From the NCBI GenBank assembly GCA_030817875.1, contig JAUSZU010000001.1, positions 3,720,001 through 3,784,000 of the forward strand: a stretch of 64,000 bases of DNA, given 5' to 3'. Below are positions 1 to 10,678 of this stretch, piece after piece. Source of the DNA: Flavobacterium sp. W4I14 (GTDB lineage: Bacteria; Bacteroidota; Bacteroidia; Sphingobacteriales; Sphingobacteriaceae). Position 1 is the first letter of the stretch. Each line of letters begins with the position of its first letter. A model generated the notes under the pieces. That model saw only the letters and a program-made list of their open reading frames with translations. It ran no database searches and was not told the DNA's origin. Both the position numbers and the translations under genes were made by a program.

Positions 1-1253
1 TAGGCAGCAACATTCGGACTACCATCTGCCCTGTTCTGTGCTTCGGCATAAATTAACAACGTTTCGGCATAACGGATCTGTGGAATATTCAGATCGCTCC
101 TGCTGGTACCCTCTACACCTAGTGTTCCATTTGCAATCAGATCGAAGTGTTTAAAAACATAAGGCTTACCGCGGTTAATCAGCGGCATTTTAAATCCATC
201 AGTATAATAATCGGTAAAGAAATAACCTTCTCTGTTTTTAACCCTTAAATCTCCCGCCTCATACGAACCATAAAAACCTGCAGTTGGAATAGCCGTGCCA
301 ATCCCATCAATTTTAGAGACCAATGGCTGGTGCAAAGGTAAATAAGATGATTGCAAGGGGTTACCAAATCCGGCAGCGTCATTGTATTGGATTCCGAATA
401 AATGCTCTACTTTATTGTCATTCTTCGCATCGTGGAGGGCTCCATAACCAGGGAACAAGCCAAGTGATGCTGGATTCCCGGTTGAATAATCGATTACCTC
501 TTTGGCCTTATCTGCAGCTAATTTATAATAAGCTGCTCCTTTGTTAAGGGGTTGTCCGGCCATGGTTAAATATACTTTTGCCAGTTCAGATTTAATTGCT
601 GCTGTAGAAACACGTCCACTTGCATCCATAAAAGGCAAACCAGTCGCTTCTGCAGCAACCAGATCGTCAACAATGAGTTTGTAAACCTGTTCTTGTGGCG
701 TACGGGAAGGAGAAAAATTGGGATCGTTAGGGCTGGTAATCGGTTTAGTAATTAAAGGCACATCGCCCCATAAACGCACCAGGTAAAAATAGGCCCAGGC
801 CCTGATGAAAGCAGCCTCTCCCAAAATCCTTTTTTTCTGTGCATTGTCCATCGGGTTAATGCCCGGAACTTTATCCAACACCAGGTTGGTTTGTGCAATT
901 ACTTTGTAAAATCCGTTCCAGTTTTGGTTAACATGCAGATTTGTGCCATCATAAATCAGTGAATACAAATTGTTCAGATCGGAGTTTTGTGCGGTTTCGG
1001 TAGATTGTATGCCGGTTGGCGCATCAAGCATCTGCCAGTTGTTGGAATAAATACCTGCACCGTTTCCAATAAACCGGGTCTCTGCATAAACAGCAGCAAT
1101 ACCTGCTTCAGCATGTTCTGGTAAAGTATAAAAATTATCGGGTGAAAGATTGGTGGGATCTGTTTCATCTAAAAACTTCTTACATCCCGAGTTTCCGATT
1201 ATAGCGCTGCTCAGCAACAACAAAGCAGTGATATTTTTTATGTTTATTTTCAT
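1..1253 (-). CDS. SusD/RagB family outer-membrane glycan-binding lipoprotein, partial (C-terminus beyond window edge)
   Basis: The reading frame starts at the ATG whose complement ends at 1253 and runs open to position 1, so the C-terminal part is missing. It opens with a lipoprotein signal (hydrophobic LLLLSS, lipobox Cys at residue 24 followed by KKFLDE). SusD hallmarks follow: NWNGFYKVIAQTNLVLDKV, an AFIRAWAYFYLVRLWGDVPL helix and RSDLNIPQIRYAETLLIYAE near the edge. SusD proteins sit on the cell surface as the lid of the SusC transporter and hold oligosaccharides. It lies 25 bp downstream of the SusC gene, so the two are surely co-transcribed. The substrate cannot be told from the sequence. 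Confidence 0.93.
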   Translation of the reverse strand, partial: MKINIKNITALLLLSSAIIGNSGCKKFLDETDPTNLSPDNFYTLPEHAEAGIAAVYAETRFIGNGAGIYSNNWQMLDAPTGIQSTETAQNSDLNNLYSLIYDGTNLHVNQNWNGFYKVIAQTNLVLDKVPGINPMDNAQKKRILGEAAFIRAWAYFYLVRLWGDVPLITKPITSPNDPNFSPSRTPQEQVYKLIVDDLVAAEATGLPFMDASGRVSTAAIKSELAKVYLTMAGQPLNKGAAYYKLAADKAKEVIDYSTGNPASLGLFPGYGALHDAKNDNKVEHLFGIQYNDAAGFGNPLQSSYLPLHQPLVSKIDGIGTAIPTAGFYGSYEAGDLRVKNREGYFFTDYYTDGFKMPLINRGKPYVFKHFDLIANGTLGVEGTSRSDLNIPQIRYAETLLIYAEAQNRADGSPNVAA

Positions 1254-1278
1254 GTTGATATCTTTCTTTAGTTAATGT

Positions 1279-4200
1279 TTATAATCCAATGTTTAAACCT
1301 ATCATGAAAGTAGTTGGCTTTGGATAATCGAAAAATGTTTGACCTTGTGCAAATGCATTTCCATAGGTAGTTACCTCAGGGTCGTTACCTGTATACTTGG
1401 TTGCCAGGAAGAAATTCTGAACAGATGCATAAACACGAAGTTTGCTTAAGCGTAATTTTTCAACAAGTGTTTTATCAAAAGTATAACCCAGTAAAAGGTT
1501 TTTTCCACGGATGAAAGAACCGTCTTCTAACCAATGGGTATCTACGTTGGTTACATATCCGGCAGATTGATCCCTGATTGCGGCAATCGGTGTATTTTGA
1601 TTCTGGGGAGTCCAGGCGTTTAATACGCTGGCAAAACTATTGGCCTGTACCTGTCTGTCTTCACCTGAGTGATGGGTCATATTCAACACATCATTGCCAT
1701 AAGAATATTGAAGCTCTACAATCAGCTCTAAGTTTTTATATCGGAATGAGTTACCAAACGATCCCCAACCTTTTGGCGTTCCGCTACCAATAATCTGACG
1801 GTCGGCATCAGTAATGGCATGATCGCCGTTTACATCTAAATATTTAATATCGCCTGGGAGCAAAGTTTTACCACCCCGGTAACTTACATATTTGGCTGCT
1901 TCTGCCCTTTCGGCCTCGCTCCAGGTTCCTAAACGTACAAGCCCCCAGAATGAACCCACAGGCTCACCTACCCTGATAATACCAGTTTGATTGGTGAAAT
2001 TTGGGTTACCCACACCAAAGATATCATCAGGAGTAGCCAAAGAAAGTACCTTGTTACGGTTAAGGGAGATATTGAAACTGGTTTTCCAGGTAAAATTGTC
2101 GGTTTGTACGTTTACCGTATTAATCCCTAAATCTAAACCTTTGTTCTGCATAGAGCCGATATTTTTTCTGATCACCGAGTATCCTGTGGTACGTGGAACC
2201 GGCGCATCCAATAACATATCGGTTGTTTTTCTATAATAAAGATCGGCCTCTAAATTAATGCGGTTGTTAAACAAGCCTAATTCTAAACCCGCATCAACCT
2301 GTGCTGTTTTTTCCCAAACCAGATCCGGATTCGCTAACCTGCCGATACCAATACCGGTTACTTTACTATCATTAATAATAGCCGAGTTATTAACCAATGT
2401 AGCGAGCGACTGATAGGCAGGAAGCTCTGAGTTACCACTTAAACCATAACTGGTTCTTAGTTTTAAGTTAGAGATGGTTTTGTTTCCTTTAAGGAAATCT
2501 TCGTCTGAAGCTTTCCAGGCCAATGCTGCCGAAGGGAAAAAGGCGAATTTATGGTTCTCTCCGAATTTGGATGAGCCATCTACCCTACCTGTAAAAGTAA
2601 CCAGGTATTTATCTTTAAAAGCATAGTTTAATCTTCCAAAATAAGAATTAAAAGCCGATCTGTTCCGGCTAGAGCCCACTGTAATCGATTTACTTCCAGA
2701 GCCCATGTTATTGTTTCCGTAAAAATCGGTTACAAAGTTCTCGGCATGGCTGGTATTGCTAAAAAAGCTGGTAGCCTGCCAGGAGATACCCAATAACGCA
2801 TTAATAGCATGCGATTCGGCAAAACGTTTATTATAGGTTAAATAATTTTCCAGTGACCAGAAGGTTTCCCGATCATCAGTTACATTCGCCGTTCCATTCT
2901 GTCCATCAGAGATCCCGTATAATTGTTTGGCATTGTACTCGTTAATATTACGGCTCACAATATTGGCACCCAACTGGGTACGGAACTCTAAATCTTTGCT
3001 AAAGCTAATGGTAGAGTAAATACTCCCCAAAGCAGTTTGGGTAACCATTCCATATTTTTGATCTGTTAAGATGTGTACCGGATTGGAGCCTCCTTCTGCC
3101 CATGGAATCAGTTTATTATCGCCCCACTTGCCATCTGCCAGTTTAATTGGTAGAAAAGGGAATGCTTCTGTAATCATACGGACTGAATTTAAGCCGCCTG
3201 TTCCCTGATCAACAATGTTTTCATTTTGGTTATTGTAGCTCAAATTACCGCCTACCTTTAACCAGGGTTTAATTTTACTATCGAAATTAAACCTGCCCGA
3301 ATAACGTTTTAAATAAGAGTTTAGTAAAAGTCCCTGGTCATCGCGATAGCCTGCAAAAACACCGTAGGTGCTATTTTCGTTTCCACCTGTAAAACCCAGC
3401 TGGTGATTTTGCGAAAGTTTGTTCTGTGTAGATTCTTTTAACCAATCGGTATTATATAATGGATTTCCATTGCCATCGAAAAATTGCGGCAAGGCAATTC
3501 TGGCCGCTTTTGGAACGGGTGTGGATGCGTAACTTCCCGCTGCCCAACCTACCGGATCGTAAACTTTAATATTTTCATAAGCCAGATCCTGCACTTTAAC
3601 ATACTCGAAGGCATCGAGCATCTCAACATGGTGTGCGGCCAGTGTATTGATGCCGAAATCTGCATCATAGGTAATGCGTTGGGCATTTGCTGTTCCTTTT
3701 TTGGTGGTGATTAAAATTACCCCGTTTGCACCCCTTGCGCCGTATATGGCCGTCGAAGAAGCATCTTTTAACACCTCTACTGAAGCGATATCGCTCGGGT
3801 TAATATAATCGATAGCGTTACTGTTCTGTGTTTGCGACCCCACTGGCAAAGCCACACCATCTACCACATAAAGTGGATTGTTGCTTGTATTGATTGAACT
3901 AAACCCACGGATTTTGATATTGGTCTGTCCGCCGGGTCTACCCGAGTTGGTGTTTACCTGGACACCAGAAATACGGCCAGCCAGTGCCTGGTTTAGGGAT
4001 GAAGACGGACGTTCCTGAAGTTCGCTTGCTTTAACCACACCAACAGAACCTGTAAGGTCTGTTTTTTTCACCGATCCATAACCAATTACCACTACTTCAT
4101 CTAACTTATTGGCTTCGGCAGGTGCCATTTTAACGCTAATATTGGCTTCATTGCCTACTGTTACATCTTTATTTTGATAGCCCACATATGAAAAACGGAT

Positions 4201-4479
4201 CACATCATTTGTATTGGCCTCAATGCTGAATTTACCAGCTTCATCAGTTACAGCGGTTTTACCTGACGAAATGTTTTTGATGCCAACTCCAGGAATAGGC
4301 ATGTTTTTTTCGTCTAATACGGTTCCTGTAATTACTTTTCGGTTTTGAATATGCACTAAAGGCATATTTAGCTCAGAAAATCCATCGGATTTTTCAGCAA
4401 CCGGATTCATCGAAAAAGCAGGACTATTGAGCAAAAAAAGCACAGAAAGCCCTGAAATCTTTAGTAGATTGATTTTCAT
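1279..4479 (-). CDS. SusC/RagA family TonB-linked outer-membrane transporter
   Basis: A 1066-residue protein of typical SusC length. A signal peptide (about residues 1-23) is followed by a carboxypeptidase-regulatory-like domain (about 50-125, ITGTVLDEKNMPIPGVGI), a TonB-box-like segment ending VVVIGYG, a plug domain with IRGFSSINTSNNPLYVVDG and VEVLKDASSTAIYGARGANG, and a C-terminal beta-barrel. It imports glycan fragments through the outer membrane using TonB energy. The first gene of a SusCD pair, with the partial SusD gene just downstream. A perfect 22-bp palindrome 256 bp upstream is a candidate repressor site. The substrate is unknown because the rest of the locus is outside the window. 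Confidence 0.95.
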   Translation of the reverse strand: MKINLLKISGLSVLFLLNSPAFSMNPVAEKSDGFSELNMPLVHIQNRKVITGTVLDEKNMPIPGVGIKNISSGKTAVTDEAGKFSIEANTNDVIRFSYVGYQNKDVTVGNEANISVKMAPAEANKLDEVVVIGYGSVKKTDLTGSVGVVKASELQERPSSSLNQALAGRISGVQVNTNSGRPGGQTNIKIRGFSSINTSNNPLYVVDGVALPVGSQTQNSNAIDYINPSDIASVEVLKDASSTAIYGARGANGVILITTKKGTANAQRITYDADFGINTLAAHHVEMLDAFEYVKVQDLAYENIKVYDPVGWAAGSYASTPVPKAARIALPQFFDGNGNPLYNTDWLKESTQNKLSQNHQLGFTGGNENSTYGVFAGYRDDQGLLLNSYLKRYSGRFNFDSKIKPWLKVGGNLSYNNQNENIVDQGTGGLNSVRMITEAFPFLPIKLADGKWGDNKLIPWAEGGSNPVHILTDQKYGMVTQTALGSIYSTISFSKDLEFRTQLGANIVSRNINEYNAKQLYGISDGQNGTANVTDDRETFWSLENYLTYNKRFAESHAINALLGISWQATSFFSNTSHAENFVTDFYGNNNMGSGSKSITVGSSRNRSAFNSYFGRLNYAFKDKYLVTFTGRVDGSSKFGENHKFAFFPSAALAWKASDEDFLKGNKTISNLKLRTSYGLSGNSELPAYQSLATLVNNSAIINDSKVTGIGIGRLANPDLVWEKTAQVDAGLELGLFNNRINLEADLYYRKTTDMLLDAPVPRTTGYSVIRKNIGSMQNKGLDLGINTVNVQTDNFTWKTSFNISLNRNKVLSLATPDDIFGVGNPNFTNQTGIIRVGEPVGSFWGLVRLGTWSEAERAEAAKYVSYRGGKTLLPGDIKYLDVNGDHAITDADRQIIGSGTPKGWGSFGNSFRYKNLELIVELQYSYGNDVLNMTHHSGEDRQVQANSFASVLNAWTPQNQNTPIAAIRDQSAGYVTNVDTHWLEDGSFIRGKNLLLGYTFDKTLVEKLRLSKLRVYASVQNFFLATKYTGNDPEVTTYGNAFAQGQTFFDYPKPTTFMIGLNIGL

Positions 4480-5272
4480 TGGTTTAGGTTTAGTAAATGA
4501 TTAGTTAATAATATATAATTCAACTGCTAGCAGCTAAAACGTTTTATCAATTATTCAATAGAGAATAATTGACGGCAAATCATCATTTTTAATCCGAAGG
4601 CTTTGATTCAAAAGCAATTGTGTGATGGGAGATCGTATTTTTAAACGGGTTAAAAGCTACACACAAATAAACTGCACAGACATATACCGCTCCACAGGGC
4701 GAAAATATTCCTAAGCTCATCATCATATTCGGTTATTGATAAATCGATTTATCAATTCAATATTAAATATTTTATCATAAAATCAAGAATTTATTTTGAT
4801 CGCTGGCAATACGCTATCGTATAAATCTGATTACAGTATGATTACTTTTACAGTGGCAAAAAATTTTGAATAAGTATTTCAGGTAAATGAAAAATAGACA
4901 GGCTGAAATCCATTATGCCTCACCTACTTAAGTGTATTTTTAAGAATTTGATAAAAAATAAGTTTTTTTTCAAGAAAAGAATATCGGTTTTCTCCCCGAT
5001 GACATTCATCAGTACTCCTATTAATTGAAGGGTAATGCGCTAAAACAAGAAAGCCCCATATTGCTATGAGGCCAATTATTTTGTCTTATTCGCATCCACC
5101 AATAAAACTAAACCAAACAAACTAATGAAATTAAAAGACAAATAAGTTTGAGATTTGTTTTTAATAAATAAAAAATCTTTTAATATATTTTATTGCGTTA
5201 TAGGAATAGAAAGATGCTGCAAGTTGAGATCGGTATCAGACCATGATTAAAACGATAGTATAAAATAATTAG
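4480..5272. other. Gene-free stretch upstream of susC
   Basis: No frame here looks coding: it is AT-rich and full of stops. It holds the 22-bp palindrome at 4735-4756 and a short imperfect hairpin at 5053-5072 (GCCCCATA/TATGAGGC, four-base loop, one mismatch) followed by a partly T-rich run. The promoter of the SusC gene must lie here, but I found no exact match to the Bacteroidota -7 consensus TAnnTTTG. Confidence 0.5.
4735..4756. promoter_or_regulatory. Perfect 22-bp palindrome, candidate LacI-type operator for the SusCD pair
   Basis: The half-site ATTGATAAATC is followed directly by its exact reverse complement, giving a spacerless dyad with a central CG. LacI/GalR-family operators typically are such dyads with a central CpG. 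It sits 256 bp upstream of the SusC start. No LacI gene lies beside it in the window, so the cognate regulator is unknown. The dyad is seen directly; the operator role is inferred. Confidence 0.5.
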
Positions 5273-5800
5273 GCTGTATCATAAATACAGAATTGTCATC
5301 TTGAGAGGTTAGAATTTTTAAAATACATCGGAGTGTGGATGACAGGTCTTGACGGTTCGTCACTCCCAACCCGATAGCTATCGGGTTGATTGGGAACCAC
5401 GCAGTGCTCATGAATGCCTTTGAAGAGAAGAAAGCCTATGAATAATCGTAATGCAAGCGCTTTAAGATTCCCGCCTGCGCGGGAAAGACGACCTCTCTTT
5501 TTAATCTATCATTGATAGGGTTAATTTATAGTATAAAAATCAATATAAATGGCATGATTTTTTAAAGAACTGTGGCTGCGAGGAATCGTCATTGCGAGAA
5601 GGCTTTTTCAGCCGACGAAGCAACCTTACAACGATCGCTAACAGCGGGCGCATTAAGATTGCTTCGTTCCTCGCAATGACGATTTTTCTATTAGAGTCTG
5701 TCAATGTTAGCTTGTCGAACGTCCTATTTTAAATATCTTACAAGGCGTTTCGACAAGCTCACATGACAAATTAGAAGTGAATTACAATTTATGATACAAC
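5273..5800. repeat. Nested palindromic intergenic repeat (MITE-like composite)
   Basis: Outer ends are inverted copies of a 14-base word (GCTGTATCATAAAT at 5273, ATTTATGATACAAC ending at 5800; 13 of 14 match). Inside are several further dyads: ACCCGATAGCTATCGGGT near 5369-5386; TTCCCGC/GCGGGAA near 5468-5486; a long imperfect inverted repeat at about 5584-5684 whose arms begin and end with AATCGTCATTGCGAG and its complement; and a pair of AGCTTGTCGAA/TTTCGACAAGCT arms at about 5709-5760. No coding frame is visible. Repeats of this style are scattered through Bacteroidota genomes. The block separates katG from the SusCD locus. Confidence 0.65.
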
Positions 5801-5829
5801 TTCTTTATAATCCTGTGATACATTTAAGC

Positions 5830-8121
<2,292 letters not shown>

Positions 8122-8216
8122 TTAGTGAATCCGATCCGCTATTAAAAACTTAACCAGATTATTATAAATTTAGAGAATTGAAAGAACTAATCACAATCAT
8201 TTAATTCTATAATGGA

Positions 8217-8231
8217 ATAGTTAGAATCTAT
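8217..8231. promoter_or_regulatory. Possible OxyR-type half-site upstream of katG
   Basis: The sequence ATAG-N7-CTAT occurs once here, matching one dimer half of the OxyR motif known from proteobacteria (ATAGnnnnnnnCTAT repeated). A second CTAT lies 6 bases before it, close to but not at the expected spacing. It is 111 bp upstream of the katG start. The match is short and the region is AT-rich, so chance is a real possibility. Confidence 0.3.
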
Positions 8232-8366
8232 TACTATGTTATATCAGCAATTTAGGAGGATGCCAGGGCTTATATCATTAAAATTTAACTTTATATTAAT
8301 CCTTCCTTAAAATAAAAGGCCACATTAAGTATTTAAATTTCGGAAGGTATGGTGTAACTGGCTTTC

Positions 8367-9755
8367 TCAGAATATACCCAGAAATTTCTTCTTCTTTTTA
8401 CCGTTCTGTTTCCTGGCTTTTTCGGTTGCTTTTACTTGCTGCGCCCATTGCATTTTTGCTTTCCGGATGCTGTCTTCTCTCGCTTCTTGTAGCGCTTGCC
8501 TGTATTGCTGATTTGCGATTTCAAATGGTGACCGGTATGGGGTTGTCGGCACGGCCGTAATATTATTGTTTTCTGTCTTAGTTAAGCTGTAAACTACAAA
8601 GGCTACAACTAAAGTACAGGCGGCAGCGTAACCTAAAAAAGCCTTTCTTGGGGCATGGATGTAATTTTCCTGGTGATATTCACCGGTCGAAGTATTGTAT
8701 TTTATTCCGGCCTTCAGGGCCAGGGATTTTAATGTGGCCAGCTCTTTTTCGAGCTTTTCGTTCTTTTGCTGTGTCTCACCATATAAGGCGGCATAACGCA
8801 GGGCTTCGTTAGGCATGGTGTTTTCTGTACGGCCAATATCTTGTGGGGCCGACAATAGCCCGGCAGTAACTGCCTTCTGCAATTCCATTCCATTGGCATA
8901 TCGGTCATCTGGATTTTTTTGCAGGCATCGCCCGATCAGCTCAATCAACCAGTAAGGTACCTGCATTTCCGCATGCAGAATATCGTCCTGAAAGGTATCT
9001 TCCAGATTGCTTTTACGCAGTGACATGGCATCGGGGATTTCCTTTTCAAGATGTGAAATCATGACCGTATTGCGGGCGGTATCGCCTCCCCCTTCGAGTG
9101 GAAAAGGTACCTGCCCGGCCAGGAGTTCATACAGAATGATACCGTAACTATAAATATCTGTCTGTAACAACATTTTTCCTTCGTGCTGTTCCGGTGCCAT
9201 AAACTCTACTGCCCCGGCATGGCGAATGCTTGTTCTGCGCTGCTCTTCACTCATAATGGCCAGGCCAAAATCCAATAGCACATAATTGGCAGTCTGCGTA
9301 TTGTACTTCACATTATTGCTTTTAACATCGCCGTGTTTGACCCCAAACTGATGACAGTGTGCAAGTGCCGCAGCCAATTGTTCAGCGACTTTTAACAGTT
9401 CTTTAACAGTGAAAACTTTTTGATGCGGAGGCAATAGCAGTTCGCTAAGTTCGGGGCCTTCGATGTATTCCATTTCTATATAAGGAAAGGACCCGCTGTC
9501 GGTAATCCCTGAACTAAGTATCTTTACGACGTTCGGGCTGGGATGGATGTTTACCTGCTGCAGCTTATTCACTTCATTGAGAAAATTCCGGTAATTTTTA
9601 TCGCTGTCATCTTCCACGTAGATTGGTGTAGGAATAAGTTTGATGGCAGAATAAACCGGTCCCATGCGCATCCCTTTGTAAACAGACCCCTGCCCACCGG
9701 TTTTTAATGCGCCAAGGTTTTGTAGCCCTTCTGTAATTGTAAAAATTTTACTCAT
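8367..9755 (-). CDS. Membrane-anchored Ser/Thr protein kinase (last gene of the kinase-FHA-PP2C-FtsW/PBP operon)
   Basis: A 462-residue Hanks-type kinase. Visible motifs: glycine loop GGQGSVYKG (residues 20-28), ATP lysine Lys39, alpha-C Glu61, catalytic loop HGDVKSNN (141-148, Gly in place of the usual Arg of HRD), DFG at 162-164 and APE at 187-189. The kinase domain ends near 300; a likely coiled coil (about 320-350) leads to one transmembrane helix (about 372-391) and a basic, Gln-rich tail of about 70 residues. The HGD form suggests a non-RD kinase whose activation-loop control differs from RD kinases. It overlaps the FHA gene by 8 bp and is a close paralogue of the kinase at 17310-18653, so the operon is bracketed by twin kinases. 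Confidence 0.93.
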   Translation of the reverse strand: MSKIFTITEGLQNLGALKTGGQGSVYKGMRMGPVYSAIKLIPTPIYVEDDSDKNYRNFLNEVNKLQQVNIHPSPNVVKILSSGITDSGSFPYIEMEYIEGPELSELLLPPHQKVFTVKELLKVAEQLAAALAHCHQFGVKHGDVKSNNVKYNTQTANYVLLDFGLAIMSEEQRRTSIRHAGAVEFMAPEQHEGKMLLQTDIYSYGIILYELLAGQVPFPLEGGGDTARNTVMISHLEKEIPDAMSLRKSNLEDTFQDDILHAEMQVPYWLIELIGRCLQKNPDDRYANGMELQKAVTAGLLSAPQDIGRTENTMPNEALRYAALYGETQQKNEKLEKELATLKSLALKAGIKYNTSTGEYHQENYIHAPRKAFLGYAAACTLVVAFVVYSLTKTENNNITAVPTTPYRSPFEIANQQYRQALQEAREDSIRKAKMQWAQQVKATEKARKQNGKKKKKFLGIF

Positions 9756-10548
9756 GATGCTGCGGCTTAAAGCTAAACTCCAATACGACAGATTCGCCTA
9801 AGATAATCTGATCTCCCTCGGCTAATTCTTGCCCGATCTGGGTAGCATGGAGTTTTACGGTCTCTTCGGTAAGTGCTGAACGAAGTTTGACCTTATTGCG
9901 GGGTGGTATTCCACCTTCATCTGCAAAGATTACAAATTTGGCTATGCTGGTATCCCATTCGATATGCGCATGCTGCCTGCTGATGTACTTATTTCGTTCA
10001 TCATCACTTTCAGATGGAAATGCAATGTGGTTGGTGCGGAAATAACCCTCATCAGACTGTGCCTTTTCATCTCTGCCGATATTGTATTTTCCACCCGCTG
10101 AAGTTATTTCGTAGATTGGCTTTAAAGTCTTGCCGCTAAGTGCTTTCAGGTAGGCTTTAGCCTGTTGCATAACAAAATGGGTTTTGGTTTTCACCAACAG
10201 TGCTACCGGCAGATTTTGCATTTCAACCGCATCGTCAGGAATAGCTTCATCGAAAGCAACTGTGAGTGACCAGCCTGAGGGCAGATCCAGGGAATAATCA
10301 TCACTGATGCGTTGTATCTCATTTTTTAATTGATCGGGATCCTCGGTAAATACTGCAGCTTCGTACACATGGCGCGCTGCAGGGCTGCAGTGGATAAAAA
10401 TACCTAAACCTTTGATATTTGCACCTTCTCCACCCTCCGCTTTTTGCAACTCCTGTTTTACAAATTGTAGTAATGCGTGCCTGATTCCCTTCACATCATC
10501 GGGATGTTCCCCACTTGCGCTTTTGAAGAGGTCGAATATCATTTTCAT
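9748..10548 (-). CDS. FHA-domain phosphothreonine-binding protein
   Basis: A 266-residue cytoplasmic protein without signal or membrane segment. The C-terminal part (about 150-262) is an FHA domain with its key residues intact: Gly158-Arg159 (YNIGRDEK), Ser190-Arg191 and His193 (YISRQHAHIEW) and Asn218, then GDQIILGESVVLEFSF. The N-terminal 140 residues form a separate alpha/beta domain that I do not recognise by name; its place ahead of an FHA domain recalls mycobacterial FhaA, whose N-terminal domain is DUF3662. It probably binds phosphorylated kinases or the phosphorylated cell-wall enzyme. It overlaps the downstream kinase gene by 8 bp and follows the FtsW/PBP fusion by 130 bp. Confidence 0.88.
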   Translation of the reverse strand: MKMIFDLFKSASGEHPDDVKGIRHALLQFVKQELQKAEGGEGANIKGLGIFIHCSPAARHVYEAAVFTEDPDQLKNEIQRISDDYSLDLPSGWSLTVAFDEAIPDDAVEMQNLPVALLVKTKTHFVMQQAKAYLKALSGKTLKPIYEITSAGGKYNIGRDEKAQSDEGYFRTNHIAFPSESDDERNKYISRQHAHIEWDTSIAKFVIFADEGGIPPRNKVKLRSALTEETVKLHATQIGQELAEGDQIILGESVVLEFSFKPQHHE

Positions 10549-10678
10549 CTGTATATTTTGTTAATGCTTTGCTACTGTATTTATAAAAATTGTCGGACTC
10601 AACACCTGCGCTGTTCCCCATTGTGATGAAGCTATACAAATTATTGATTGATGGTTTGAGTTAAAATGTTTCATATCT

